62,334 bases of DNA, taken from NCBI GenBank assembly GCA_937942435.1, contig CALDEM010000009.1, positions 1-62,334 of the forward strand. The letters run 5' to 3'. How positions within the stretch are numbered: the first letter of the stretch is position 1; each line of letters begins with the position of its first letter. The stretch is from an uncultured Saprospiraceae bacterium (GTDB lineage Bacteria; Bacteroidota; Bacteroidia; Chitinophagales; Saprospiraceae). Position numbers and translations under genes: made by a program. The notes under the pieces are model-generated. The model ran no database searches and was not told the DNA's origin. It saw only the letters and a program-made list of their open reading frames with translations. Below, piece by piece: positions 1 to 8,803 of the stretch.

Positions 1-30
1 ATGGTAATAACAGCAAGTAAAGACTAAAAT

Positions 31-65
31 AAAAAAAGGACTTGATTGAGTTCAAGTCCTTTCTA
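31..65 (-). terminator. Rho-independent terminator of the short IPTL-CTERM gene
   Basis: A perfect 11-bp inverted repeat lies at 35-45 and 52-62 with a 6-nt loop. On the minus strand the stem is followed by a run of U (the A-run at 31-37 read in reverse). It sits just past the stop codon of the minus-strand gene ending at 83. This is the standard arrangement of an intrinsic terminator. Confidence 0.8.
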
Positions 66-82
66 ATGATCTTTATTTTGTC

Positions 83-370
83 TTAAGCCAAAGCTACAAC
101 TCTTTCTTTGATGGCAGCTACACCAGCTATCAGCATAATAATTGATAATACAATGAGACTCCATTCACCAAGTGTAGGAATTGTTGAGGTTGTGACAATA
201 GAAGCTGGTGACATGGTAGCTCCTGCTCCGATCGCTGCTGCTAGAGAACCTGCAGGTCTCATGAAGATGAAGTATGGATCAGCATTATCTTCTGGGACGA
301 TACCAGGATCAGTTGTAGAGGCGAATGTCTCGCCCATACAGCTTGCTCCTCCACAAACGAAGTTTTCCAA
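83..370 (-). CDS. Short IPTL-CTERM sorting-domain protein, possibly 5'-truncated
   Basis: The C-terminus carries the motif IPTLGEW (residues 64-70), a hydrophobic helix and a short basic end (KER). That is the layout of an IPTL-CTERM tail, a surface-sorting signal thought to be handled by an exosortase/rhombosortase-like enzyme. The rest is only about 60 residues, with two Cys (C6, C11) and an Ala/Gly-rich stretch. There is no signal peptide. The reading frame meets a stop about ten codons upstream of a TTG, the only plausible start, and no ATG is available. The region between this gene and the SDR gene at 486 is AT-rich and encodes no leader in another frame. I therefore suspect an N-terminally truncated remnant. 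The full-length relative in this window (8804-9475) has a proper signal peptide. The tail is well supported; whether the gene is functional is not. Confidence 0.5.
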   Translation of the reverse strand: MENFVCGGASCMGETFASTTDPGIVPEDNADPYFIFMRPAGSLAAAIGAGATMSPASIVTTSTIPTLGEWSLIVLSIIMLIAGVAAIKERVVALA

Positions 371-485
371 AATAAGTAATAAGTTAGGAGAGTAGCACTA
401 TAATTCTTTAACATATTATATAATTTTATCATGTATATAGAATTAATATTCAGATATTTAAGTAGTTTTTTTAACTCAATACATT

Positions 486-1280
486 ATGAATTATAATCTA
501 TCAGGTAAAAAAGCACTTATCACAGGTTCTACAGCAGGTATCGGCTTAGCCTTTGCTACTGGCCTAGTTGTAGAAGGAGTGGAGTGTTATATCAATGGAC
601 GAACACAGGTCAGAGTAGACAAAGCTTATGAGTTGATTAAAGGTGCTTATCCTGCAGCCGACGTCCATGGTGTTGTTGCAGACTTCGCAAACAAAGCGGA
701 CGTTGACAAGATAATCGAATCAGTACCCCAAGTCGATATCCTTATTAACAATGTGGGGATTTTTGAGCCTAAGGAGTTTGCCGACATATCGGATGAAGAT
801 TGGTATCACCTATTTGAGGTCAACGTGATGAGTGGTATCAGGCTCTCAAGACACTATATGCCGCTTATGCTTGCAGAAGATTGGGGAAGAATCATTTTTA
901 TATCAAGTGAATCGGCCGTTCAGATACCAGAAGAGATGATTCATTATGGGATGACAAAGACTGCTCAACTATCAGTTGCTTCTGGTTTAGCGCGATTGAC
1001 GAAAGGAACAGGAGTTACAGTCAATTCTGTATTGCCAGGCCCAACCATGTCTGAAGGTGCAGATCGATTCTTAGAAGCCATAGCTAATGAACAGAAGATC
1101 TCGAAGCAAAAAGTTGAAGAGGACTTTTTTAAGAATGGGAGACCTGGATCGCTCTTACAACGTTTTGCATCGACGGAAGAAGTTGCAAACTTAGTAGTCT
1201 ATCTATCAAGCTACTTGTCAAGTGCCACTAATGGCGCTGCACTAAGAGTAGATGGGGGAGCAGTACCAACTATCCTTTAG
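486..1280 (+). CDS. SDR family NAD(P)-dependent oxidoreductase
   Basis: This 264-residue protein is a classical short-chain dehydrogenase/reductase. The nucleotide-binding motif TGSTAGIG is at residues 13-20, the NNVG structural motif at 88-91 and the catalytic N113. The catalytic serine lies around 140-141 and the YxxxK pair is Y154/K158. The C-terminal part has the usual PGPT motif (184-187) and ends with the AALRVDGGAV segment typical of the family. Length matches the family. The substrate cannot be read from sequence; many close relatives are annotated as 3-oxoacyl-ACP reductase-like without proof. It appears monocistronic, facing the small membrane protein gene at 1298-1525. Confidence 0.9.
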   Translation: MNYNLSGKKALITGSTAGIGLAFATGLVVEGVECYINGRTQVRVDKAYELIKGAYPAADVHGVVADFANKADVDKIIESVPQVDILINNVGIFEPKEFADISDEDWYHLFEVNVMSGIRLSRHYMPLMLAEDWGRIIFISSESAVQIPEEMIHYGMTKTAQLSVASGLARLTKGTGVTVNSVLPGPTMSEGADRFLEAIANEQKISKQKVEEDFFKNGRPGSLLQRFASTEEVANLVVYLSSYLSSATNGAALRVDGGAVPTIL

Positions 1281-1297
1281 CTGGTCAGCGAAAAAAA

Positions 1298-1525
1298 TTA
1301 CTTCATCAAGATACTTATCAGATAAGCGAGTAAAAATCCTGAGATCAATCCTCCTGGTATATCGGCATTAGTCATCTCATACTGAAAGAAGTACTGAGCT
1401 ATAAGAAGGATGACTGCAAGGGTTATCCATACCCCGATTGCTAATCGGATAATCAATTTAGTATGGACCGGAAACTTTAAGCCAAAGAGTTCAAAGAAAT
1501 AGTCCTCATCTTCATTATCGTTCAT
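1298..1525 (-). CDS. Small two-helix membrane protein of unknown function
   Basis: This 75-residue protein begins with an acidic N-terminus (NDNEDEDY) followed by FFELFGLKFPVH. Two hydrophobic segments follow, at about residues 24-46 and 56-73, separated by a short polar loop (YEMTNADIPGG). It is predicted to be a two-pass inner-membrane protein. I do not recognise a family. It starts at an ATG, is convergent with the SDR gene, and about 270 bp separate it from the divergent smc gene. The hydrophobic pattern and clean start support a real gene, but small size leaves some doubt. Confidence 0.65.
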   Translation of the reverse strand: MNDNEDEDYFFELFGLKFPVHTKLIIRLAIGVWITLAVILLIAQYFFQYEMTNADIPGGLISGFLLAYLISILMK

Positions 1526-1785
1526 ATATCAAAGGTAAGATTTGTGGTTGATCTATGATAATGATTATCTTAAGAATTAGGCGTGGAAAGGATGGAACTG
1601 TTTATAATTTATGGTTCGATATCTCATAGAATCCTAACCCTCAAATCTTTCTTTTGCAATAACCTTTGAGGCATATATAAGAGATTATAATTAGTTTGAA
1701 TATGTGTTGTAATATTCTGATAGTCAGCTGTTTGGGTATTGAAAAAAATTAACTTCGAATCCATCTACTTCAATTTGATAAAATC

Positions 1786-1793
1786 TATCTTTG
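1786..1793 (+). promoter_or_regulatory. Candidate -7 element (TATCTTTG) for smc
   Basis: TATCTTTG matches the Bacteroidota -7 consensus TAnnTTTG exactly and ends four bases before the smc ATG at 1798. A start site 5-7 nt downstream would fall on the start codon, giving a leaderless or near-leaderless mRNA. No TTG/TTTG -33 element is seen at the usual 17-23 nt distance, so support is limited. Confidence 0.35.
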
Positions 1794-1797
1794 TCGC

Positions 1798-4700
1798 ATG
1801 CGATTGAAGCGCCTGACCATAAAGGGATTTAAAAGTTTTGCTGATGATACAGTCATCAACTTTAATGAAAATCTGATAGGTATCGTCGGTCCAAATGGAT
1901 CAGGTAAGTCTAATGTAGTAGACTCCATCAGGTGGGTGTTAGGTGAGCAAAAAACTAGCGAGCTAAGACTCGAGAGTATGTCTGATGTTCTCTTTAATGG
2001 TACCAAAGCCCGTAAAGAAGGAAAAGTAGCTAAGGTTACGCTCTCGTTTGACAACACAAAAAATGTACTTCCTACCGACTATAATGAGGTGAGTATATCA
2101 CGTCTCTTATATCGTAATGGTAACAGCGAGTATCAGCTCAACGGCGTACCATGTAGAAAAAAGGATATCACTAATCTATTCATGGATTCTGGTATCGGGT
2201 CTAACTCTTATGCGATCATCAGCCTTAACATGGTTGAAGATATTCTTCATGATAATGGAGGATCTCGTCGCCAGATGATAGAACAGGCTGCTGGGATATC
2301 TAAGTATAAAGTAAGAAAGAAGGAGACGCTTAGTAAGCTTAGAAGTACTACTGAAGATCTTGATAGAGTACAGGATCTCTTGTTTGAAATTGAAAAGAAC
2401 ATGACTTCTTTTGAACGTCAAGCCAAGCGAACAGAGCGTTATAATAAATACAAAGAAGAATACAAGGAGATATCCATCAAGATATCACATATAGAGGTCA
2501 AGGAGTTTAATCTTAAGTATAAAGAGTTAAAAGAGAAGTTAGAAAAAGAGAAGGACCTTAGACTAAAGATCAGTACGGAGTTAACTCAGGATGATGCGAC
2601 ACTGCAACAGTTAAAAACTGACATACTCCAGTATGAAAAGTCATTGAGTGAAGATCAGCAGGCCTTTAATAAGTTGATCGAAGAGTTAGGGAAGATCGAA
2701 AACAATAAAAACTTAGCACTTCAGAGATTACAAAACGGAAAGGATAGAGTAGATGAGATAAAGAATAGCGCTCAACAATTATCTGACTCTGTTGGAACTG
2801 CTAAAGCAAGCTTCGAAGAAGCTAAAGAGAACTCGGCTAAAATCAAAATAGAATTAGAAAAAGAGGAAACAGCTTATAAAGAACAAGATAAGCTGTTCAA
2901 GGCCCAGTCAGATTCTTACAACGACCTACGTGAAAGAGAAAAAGAGATTAAATCAGCTATCAACGCTAAGCAATTGCTCAAAGAGACGTTAGGTCGAGAG
3001 ATAGAGGCACTACTTACAAAGCAGTCGATGTTGACAACGGATGTAGAAGTGATATCCGAAAGAGTCAACCAACTCTCAGGTAGTGGGAAAGACGACCATC
3101 TAAATCTCGCTAATCAACAAGGAGTAATAGATAACTATCTAAGTACCATAAGTGCGGCAGAGTTAAAGACAAGGGAGTTAGAAGAGTCAATCCAAAAGAG
3201 CAATGACGACTTAGGTGCAAAAGTAACAGAGCGAAATAAGAAGCAAGTTGAACTTTCAAGTTTGCAGCAAAGGATTAAGTTTTTAAAGAACATAATCGAG
3301 AATAACGAAGGCCTTCCAGAATCAGTTAAGTTCTTGTTGAAGTCCAGTGGTTCAAAATATCAAGTGTTCTCAGATGTCATTGAGATCAATGATGAGAAGT
3401 ATACTAAGATCATAGAGTTGTATCTCGAACCATACTTTCATCACCTCATGGTGGGTTCTCGTACTGAGGCTATAAAGCTATATGAGCAAGTAAGAGGAGC
3501 ACAAAAAGGAAAGGTCAATATCGTAATTACAGATGAGATCAATACTACAGCGACACCTCAGTCGGCTGCTGAACTGATCCCACTTAGCTCGTTGATCAAA
3601 ACTGAAAAGCAGTATAGCCCGTTCGTTCAGGCGATCACAAAAGATGTTTTTATCTCCACCCAATCTTATAAAAATATAGACAAGTCTTCGATCAGTGAAG
3701 GACAAGTCGTCTTGTTCCCAGATGAGTACTTGGTGCTCTCTCAAGGTCGCTTATATGGTGGCTCTAATACTTTGTTTGAAGGTGTTCAGCTTGGAAGAAA
3801 GAAGATACTTGAGAAGTTGGAAAATCAAGTTGGAGATTTTGAAAAAGCATTGGGCGCATTCGAATCAAAAATAGCAAAGTTAAAAGAAGAGACCGCTCAA
3901 CAAAGAATGTCTCTAACCTCTGAGCGTAGCTCTTTGTCTGAAGTGCGAAGTATGATTGATATCGAGAAGTCTAAGCTCTATCAGATAGAAAGTAAAATAA
4001 AGAATCAGACCGATAATATAGCTGAACTTGAAGGGCAAAGACTTTCTAAGCAGACTGAGCTGACGGGTGTGTCGGAGTCATTGGAAAGTAAGAACGTGCG
4101 GTATGAGGAGCTAGATACTCAGAAGTTAGATGAACTAAGTGATCAAGAGTTGACACAGAAAATTGAAGATGCGCACAAAGCTTATATAGCTGCAGGTGTT
4201 GAACGAGATAAGGCCCAATCTAAATTATTTGAAGTCCGTAGTAGTTATAATCTCGCCTCTAAAGATGTAGAGTTTTATCAAAACAATATAGGCGATATCC
4301 TAAGTAGATTAGAAGCCTTAACTAATGAAGAGAAGTCACAACTATCAATAATAGCGGAGTCAGAACTGACGCTCTCTCAAACAAAAGGGTCATTAGAAAC
4401 ACAATATACTTTGAAAGCTGAGTTACAAGATAAGCTGAGCACTTATGAGGATACATACTACAAGGAGAAGGGAAAGATTTTCGAATTAGAAAAGAAGATC
4501 GCAGAATTTAGAAACAAGCTATACAACAAAGATCAACTGATCACAAGTCTTAACGAGAAGTACGCTAATGTGGGATTTGAGATCAAAGCTATTCATGAGC
4601 GTAACTCTATAGAGTTTGGTATAGAGATAAAGGAGACTGAGTTTCCAGAGGAGTATGAAGGCGAAGACCTTAATGAGCTTAAAACCAAGAAGGCGAAAAT

Positions 4701-5352
4701 ACAAGATCGCATCAGAAGCTATGGGGAGATTAACCCTATGGCGATCACAGCATACAACGAGATAAAGGAACGACATGATGCTATCTCCAAAGAACGAGAT
4801 GATATTTTAGATGCCAAGAAGTCTCTTGAGGAGACCATCGTTGAGATCGAGAAAGCAGCGTCAGAAAGATTTAATGCAGCTCTTTCTGAAATTAGAAAGA
4901 ACTTCAAGGAGGTGTTCCAAGCATTGTTTTCAGAAGATGATGATTGCAATATCGTTTTGTTGGATAACGACGATCCGCTTGAGGCAAAGATTGAGATTGT
5001 GGCTAAGCCAAAAGGTAAAAGACCTAAGTCTATTAGCTTGCTTTCAGGTGGAGAGAAAACACTTACAGCAGCATCTTTCTTGTTTGCATTGTACTTACTT
5101 AAGCCTGCTCCGTTCTGTATATTTGATGAGGTAGATGCGCCGCTTGATGATGTCAATGTCTTAAAGTTTAATAAGATCATCAGACAGTTTAGTCAAGACT
5201 CTCAGTTTATTATCATTACGCACAACAAGTTGACAATGTCAGAAGTCGATATCTTGTATGGCGTATATCTTAAAGAGTTAGGAGTGTCTGGTGTAAGTGC
5301 GGTTGACTTCAGAACGTACGACCAAACAGAAATGGTGGTTTCTAACAATTAG
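1798..5352 (+). CDS. smc: Chromosome partition protein Smc
   Basis: This 1184-residue structural-maintenance-of-chromosomes ATPase organises and segregates the chromosome as a dimer with kleisin ScpA/ScpB (not in this window). The Walker A motif GPNGSGKSN is at residues 31-39. Two very long charged coiled-coil arms flank a hinge domain at roughly residues 505-640. The ABC signature LSGGEK is at 1082-1087 and Walker B with D1110/E1111 follows. The C-terminal D-loop and H-loop (ITHNK) are present. Length agrees with bacterial Smc. It is preceded by about 270 bp of non-coding DNA and is convergent with the response regulator gene, so it looks monocistronic. Confidence 0.97.
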   Translation: MRLKRLTIKGFKSFADDTVINFNENLIGIVGPNGSGKSNVVDSIRWVLGEQKTSELRLESMSDVLFNGTKARKEGKVAKVTLSFDNTKNVLPTDYNEVSISRLLYRNGNSEYQLNGVPCRKKDITNLFMDSGIGSNSYAIISLNMVEDILHDNGGSRRQMIEQAAGISKYKVRKKETLSKLRSTTEDLDRVQDLLFEIEKNMTSFERQAKRTERYNKYKEEYKEISIKISHIEVKEFNLKYKELKEKLEKEKDLRLKISTELTQDDATLQQLKTDILQYEKSLSEDQQAFNKLIEELGKIENNKNLALQRLQNGKDRVDEIKNSAQQLSDSVGTAKASFEEAKENSAKIKIELEKEETAYKEQDKLFKAQSDSYNDLREREKEIKSAINAKQLLKETLGREIEALLTKQSMLTTDVEVISERVNQLSGSGKDDHLNLANQQGVIDNYLSTISAAELKTRELEESIQKSNDDLGAKVTERNKKQVELSSLQQRIKFLKNIIENNEGLPESVKFLLKSSGSKYQVFSDVIEINDEKYTKIIELYLEPYFHHLMVGSRTEAIKLYEQVRGAQKGKVNIVITDEINTTATPQSAAELIPLSSLIKTEKQYSPFVQAITKDVFISTQSYKNIDKSSISEGQVVLFPDEYLVLSQGRLYGGSNTLFEGVQLGRKKILEKLENQVGDFEKALGAFESKIAKLKEETAQQRMSLTSERSSLSEVRSMIDIEKSKLYQIESKIKNQTDNIAELEGQRLSKQTELTGVSESLESKNVRYEELDTQKLDELSDQELTQKIEDAHKAYIAAGVERDKAQSKLFEVRSSYNLASKDVEFYQNNIGDILSRLEALTNEEKSQLSIIAESELTLSQTKGSLETQYTLKAELQDKLSTYEDTYYKEKGKIFELEKKIAEFRNKLYNKDQLITSLNEKYANVGFEIKAIHERNSIEFGIEIKETEFPEEYEGEDLNELKTKKAKIQDRIRSYGEINPMAITAYNEIKERHDAISKERDDILDAKKSLEETIVEIEKAASERFNAALSEIRKNFKEVFQALFSEDDDCNIVLLDNDDPLEAKIEIVAKPKGKRPKSISLLSGGEKTLTAASFLFALYLLKPAPFCIFDEVDAPLDDVNVLKFNKIIRQFSQDSQFIIITHNKLTMSEVDILYGVYLKELGVSGVSAVDFRTYDQTEMVVSNN

Positions 5353-5367
5353 AAGGCATCCAAATAT

Positions 5368-6012
5368 TTAACCACCCAAGTCTACGAGACCTTTATTGAT
5401 GGCATAAGTGATTAGCTCTACAGGAGAACTGATCTCTAACTTCTTCATGATATTTTTACGATGGGTATAGATGGTATGGATGCTTACATTGAGCAAGCCT
5501 GATATCTCTTTGGCCATTTTGCCTTGAGCGATCAACTTAACAATCTCTTGCTCCCGAGCTGTAAGCTCTGTAATCTGTGCTTCCTTCTTACCAAAGGTCT
5601 TGCTGATGATGATGTCCAACACTTTGTTACAGTAGTATTTTTCATCATTGCGACAAGCATCTAAAGCCTTAAAGATCTCGTCTTCGCGGCAGTACTTAGT
5701 TATATAGTGATTGATCCCACGTCCTAGGACTTCATAGACCCTACTTTTTTCTTCTTCGTTACTGATGATAAGGATCTTGGTGGTAGGAGCGATCTCTTGG
5801 ATGAGTGAGATAGACTCTAGATCGAAGCGACCATCCTTAGCATAGTCAATAGTTACGATATCATAATTTGATATGTTAAGCTTAGCTTCGAGCTCTTCTT
5901 GAGAGGAAGCTTCTCCTTGGACAGTGTAAAAAGGGTTTTTATTAATGATACTCTTGATGCCCTCGCGGCTCAAAAACTGACCTTCACATACCAACACTGT
6001 TTGCTCTTTCAT
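5368..6012 (-). CDS. NarL/LuxR-type response regulator with atypical receiver pocket
   Basis: The receiver domain (about residues 1-120) is followed by a LuxR-type helix-turn-helix (about 149-194, LTAREQEIVKLIAQGK...). The phosphoacceptor Asp is D56 and the conserved Lys is K106. The acidic pair that normally binds Mg2+ (DD after the first strand) reads C9-E10, so phosphorylation may be weak or absent. The start is the ATG at 6012; an upstream in-frame TTG at 6030 is less likely because a good -7 promoter element overlaps it. No histidine kinase gene is adjacent, so it is an orphan regulator. Target genes are unknown. Confidence 0.88.
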   Translation of the reverse strand: MKEQTVLVCEGQFLSREGIKSIINKNPFYTVQGEASSQEELEAKLNISNYDIVTIDYAKDGRFDLESISLIQEIAPTTKILIISNEEEKSRVYEVLGRGINHYITKYCREDEIFKALDACRNDEKYYCNKVLDIIISKTFGKKEAQITELTAREQEIVKLIAQGKMAKEISGLLNVSIHTIYTHRKNIMKKLEISSPVELITYAINKGLVDLGG

Positions 6013-6027
6013 CCTTAGCTTCTTTGG

Positions 6028-6061
6028 CAAAAATAGAACCTTTACTTCTTACATTCTCAAA
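6028..6061 (-). promoter_or_regulatory. Bacteroidota-type promoter for the response regulator
   Basis: On the minus strand TTTG (6061-6058), a 22-nt spacer and TATTTTTG (6035-6028) match the TTTG-N(17-23)-TAnnTTTG consensus. The ATG at 6012 lies about 16 nt beyond the -7 element, leaving a very short leader. This favours 6012 over the upstream TTG as the translation start. Confidence 0.55.
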
Positions 6062-6257
6062 GATTAAGTGCCTAATTGCACATATAGTTCTCTATCGTCA
6101 GTTGAATTACACGATTCTTCGCATTAATCAGGTAGTCATCATATCATAATCTTGTGACATATGAAAAGAATCACTAAGATTGCACTGCTTAAGAATAGAA
6201 AGTGTGGCAAAATTGAGACAAAATCATAGTCGAAACGGTAAAAAACCCTTTGCAGGG

Positions 6258-7148
6258 ATGGCAGTAAAGGTATTCTCCGCCTTTGGTGTGCTCGCACTAA
6301 TGTTTATAATGCTCTTTAGATATCTCAACTCAAACGAGATTGGATCAAAGCAATATCAAGATAATGGACGGTATTACGAAGAGCAAGCGGGGGATCGCGA
6401 TATAGACTTGGCTTCAAGTTCGGATATGGTCCCTGAAGGAAATCAGTCGGAGGTAATCGAACATCAATATTATACTCTTGGATACAATGAAAAACATGAG
6501 CAGCCGGATTGGGTTACGTATAGATTGACAAAGGAGTCACTACAGGTACCCAATGTGAAAAGATCCGATCGGTTTAATGTCGACCCTGAGGTATCTTCTA
6601 ACTCAGCGAAGCATAGTGATTATACCAGAAGCGGTTATAGTCGAGGTCATATGGTCCCAGCCGGAGATATGGCGTTTAACAAAACAGCTATGAAGGAGAC
6701 ATTTTTCATGTCTAATATGACCCCACAGATCACTGGTTTTAATGGAGGCATATGGCGAGAGTTAGAAGAAACTGTACGGGATTGGGCTTATGAAAATGAT
6801 GAGCTATATGTTGCTTCAGGGCCTATCTTCTCTGATGTGACCGAATACATCGGTAAGTCGTCCAAAGTAAGAGTCCCTTCTGCTTTTTATAAAGTAATAG
6901 TAGATATATCTGGAAGAGAAAAGAAAGGGATAGGATTTATCATGCCGCATGAAGTAAGTAGGCATTCTATATATGATTATGCAGTAAGTATAGATGAAGT
7001 AGAGCGAGAAACAGGTTTTGACTTTTTTGATGATTTGTATAATGGAAGTAGCGTCGAATCTAAAGTTGAAAGCGAATATGAGACTTCAGAATGGCCGATA
7101 AGTCAAAAGCGATTTAAGAATAGAGTTAATAACTGGAACAATAACTAA
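6258..7148 (+). CDS. Membrane-anchored DNA/RNA non-specific endonuclease (NUC family)
   Basis: Residues 1-25 form one hydrophobic helix, an uncleaved signal anchor, followed by a polar linker. The nuclease domain starts near residue 70. The hallmark S-RGH-MVPAGDM motif has the catalytic His at H131, with the R and downstream NMTPQ...N..W..LE block (about residues 153-168) that supplies the metal-binding Asn and the conserved Glu. The usual DRGH reads SRGH here, a common variant. The chosen start is the first ATG (6258). An in-frame TTG at 6180 would add 26 residues rich in basic amino acids. Topology by the positive-inside rule puts the nuclease outside the cytoplasm. It ends 8 bp before the HerA-like ATPase gene, suggesting co-transcription. 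Whether it scavenges nucleic acid or acts in competition or defence is unknown. Confidence 0.85.
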   Translation: MAVKVFSAFGVLALMFIMLFRYLNSNEIGSKQYQDNGRYYEEQAGDRDIDLASSSDMVPEGNQSEVIEHQYYTLGYNEKHEQPDWVTYRLTKESLQVPNVKRSDRFNVDPEVSSNSAKHSDYTRSGYSRGHMVPAGDMAFNKTAMKETFFMSNMTPQITGFNGGIWRELEETVRDWAYENDELYVASGPIFSDVTEYIGKSSKVRVPSAFYKVIVDISGREKKGIGFIMPHEVSRHSIYDYAVSIDEVERETGFDFFDDLYNGSSVESKVESEYETSEWPISQKRFKNRVNNWNNN

Positions 7149-7156
7149 AAACGAAT

Positions 7157-8728
7157 ATGGATAAGAACGAAGCATTTATAAAGGAGATGGCTGAAGGCTA
7201 TAAGTTTGAAGGCCCATCTATCATCATGGGAGCTGCTAAGCGAGGAGAAGATGTAGCCAAAGAGCTCTTTATCCGTCTTCCGTTAAAAACGCTCAATAGA
7301 CATGGCTTGATAGCAGGAGCCACAGGTACAGGTAAAACAAAGACCTTGCAGATACTGGTAGAGCAACTCTCAGAAAATGGAGTCCCATCTCTTGTTATGG
7401 ATATAAAAGGTGACTTGAGTGGAGTCGCAGTGGAGAGTGGAGGCCATCCCAAAATAGATGAGAGACATGAGAAAATTGGTTTCCCATTTACTGCTTCTTC
7501 TTCACCTGTTGAGTTTTTAACGCTCTCAGATGAAAAAGGCGCACGTCTAAGAGCAACCGTTTCAGAGTTTGGACCTGTGCTGCTTTCTAAGATACTGGAA
7601 CTAAGTGATGTTCAGTCAGGTATCCTATCCGTGCTCTTTAAGTACTGTGATGACAACGATCTACCTCTATTGGATCTTAACGATCTAAAGAAAGTCCTCA
7701 ACTATGCTTCTACAGACGGTAAGGCAGAGATCTCTGCTGAGTATGGACGGATGTCTTCGCAGTCATTGGGCACTATACTAAGAAATGTAATCGCTCTTGA
7801 ACAACAGGGAGCTGATCTCTTCTTTGGAGAGCGTTCATTTGATCCTCAAGATCTATTGCAAAAAGATGCCACGGGCAAAGGAATCATATCAATCTTAAGA
7901 CTGACTGATATCCAAGATAAGCCTAAGTTGTTTTCAACTTTTATGCTCCAGCTTTTGGCTGAGATCTACGCTACCTTTCCAGAACAAGGTGATGCCGAGA
8001 AGCCTAAGTTATGCTTGTTCATCGATGAGGCTCACTTAGTGTTTGAAGAAGCAAGTTCTGTCTTGCTCAATCAGATCGAGACGATTGTTAAGTTGATTAG
8101 ATCTAAGGGAGTTGGCGTATTCTTCATCACACAAAACCCTGCTGACATACCTGAAGATGTCTTAGGACAATTGGGTTTGAAGGTACAACATGCACTTAGA
8201 GCATTTACCGCTAAGGATAGAAAAGCGATTAAACTGGCTGCACAAAACTATCCACTATCTGACTACTATGATGTAGAGCAATTGATAACTGAACTCGGGA
8301 TAGGAGAGGCGTTCATGACAGCGCTTGATGAGAAAGGTATACCCACGCCATTGGTACATATGTATCTCCGAGCACCGCAGTCACGGATGGATGTCTTGAC
8401 ACCTAAAGAGATAGATACGATCTTAGGCGACTCTATGCTCGTAGAAAAGTATAATGAAGTGATAGATCGCGAAAGTGCATATGAGATCTTGTCAGCGAAG
8501 ATCGATGATGCAAGAACTGAAGAACATGAAGAAAAGCAAACTAAACGATCTGGAGGTGGACGCAAGAGAAGAGAAAAGAGTACAGCAGAGAAAGTCTTAA
8601 ATAGTACGGCTACAAGACAAGTCGGAAGGACAATCGCGAGAGAACTAACGCGTGGGCTACTTGGAGTTTTAGGAGTACCCACAACACGAAGAAGAAGGTC
8701 AAGAAGAAAGACGACTTCTTGGTTTTAA
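7157..8728 (+). CDS. HerA/FtsK-superfamily ATPase, DUF853 (YjgR) family
   Basis: This 523-residue protein has a Walker A GATGTGKT at residues 54-61 and Walker B with D290/E291 in LFIDEAH. The sensor-like block VGVFFITQNPADIP is typical of HerA-like ATPases. The family (DUF853, E. coli YjgR) has helicase-like homology but no settled function. The C-terminal 60 residues are strikingly basic (KRSGGGRKRREK, TTRRRRSRRK), suggesting nucleic-acid or membrane-surface binding. The gene lies 8 bp downstream of the nuclease gene and is followed by a strong bidirectional terminator. The link to the nuclease is inference from gene order; the nuclease appears to face the periplasm while this protein is cytosolic. 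Confidence 0.88.
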   Translation: MDKNEAFIKEMAEGYKFEGPSIIMGAAKRGEDVAKELFIRLPLKTLNRHGLIAGATGTGKTKTLQILVEQLSENGVPSLVMDIKGDLSGVAVESGGHPKIDERHEKIGFPFTASSSPVEFLTLSDEKGARLRATVSEFGPVLLSKILELSDVQSGILSVLFKYCDDNDLPLLDLNDLKKVLNYASTDGKAEISAEYGRMSSQSLGTILRNVIALEQQGADLFFGERSFDPQDLLQKDATGKGIISILRLTDIQDKPKLFSTFMLQLLAEIYATFPEQGDAEKPKLCLFIDEAHLVFEEASSVLLNQIETIVKLIRSKGVGVFFITQNPADIPEDVLGQLGLKVQHALRAFTAKDRKAIKLAAQNYPLSDYYDVEQLITELGIGEAFMTALDEKGIPTPLVHMYLRAPQSRMDVLTPKEIDTILGDSMLVEKYNEVIDRESAYEILSAKIDDARTEEHEEKQTKRSGGGRKRREKSTAEKVLNSTATRQVGRTIARELTRGLLGVLGVPTTRRRRSRRKTTSWF

Positions 8729-8749
8729 GGAGTCCGTTCTTTTATGATA

Positions 8750-8788
8750 AAAAAAGGGGCAGATGTGATTCACATCTGCCCCTTTTTT
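8750..8788. terminator. Strong bidirectional terminator
   Basis: An 18-bp perfect inverted repeat (arms 8750-8767 and 8771-8788, 3-nt loop) has a GC core (GGGGCAGATGTG) flanked by A-run and T-run. It therefore works in both directions. It lies between the convergent HerA-like ATPase gene and the IPTL-CTERM gene. Confidence 0.92.
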
Positions 8789-8803
8789 ATAGTTCTAAGT
8801 TGT

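Noticed and set aside
108-395. 95-codon plus-strand frame opposite the first IPTL-CTERM gene
   Set aside because: The IPTL motif, tail helix and terminator all support the minus strand.
4719-5180. 153-codon frame on the minus strand within smc
   Set aside because: Lies wholly opposite the well-supported Smc ATPase domain and has no family features; it is a frame shadow.
8266-8682. 138-codon frame on the minus strand within the HerA-like gene
   Set aside because: Shadow of a strong gene with Walker motifs on the other strand.
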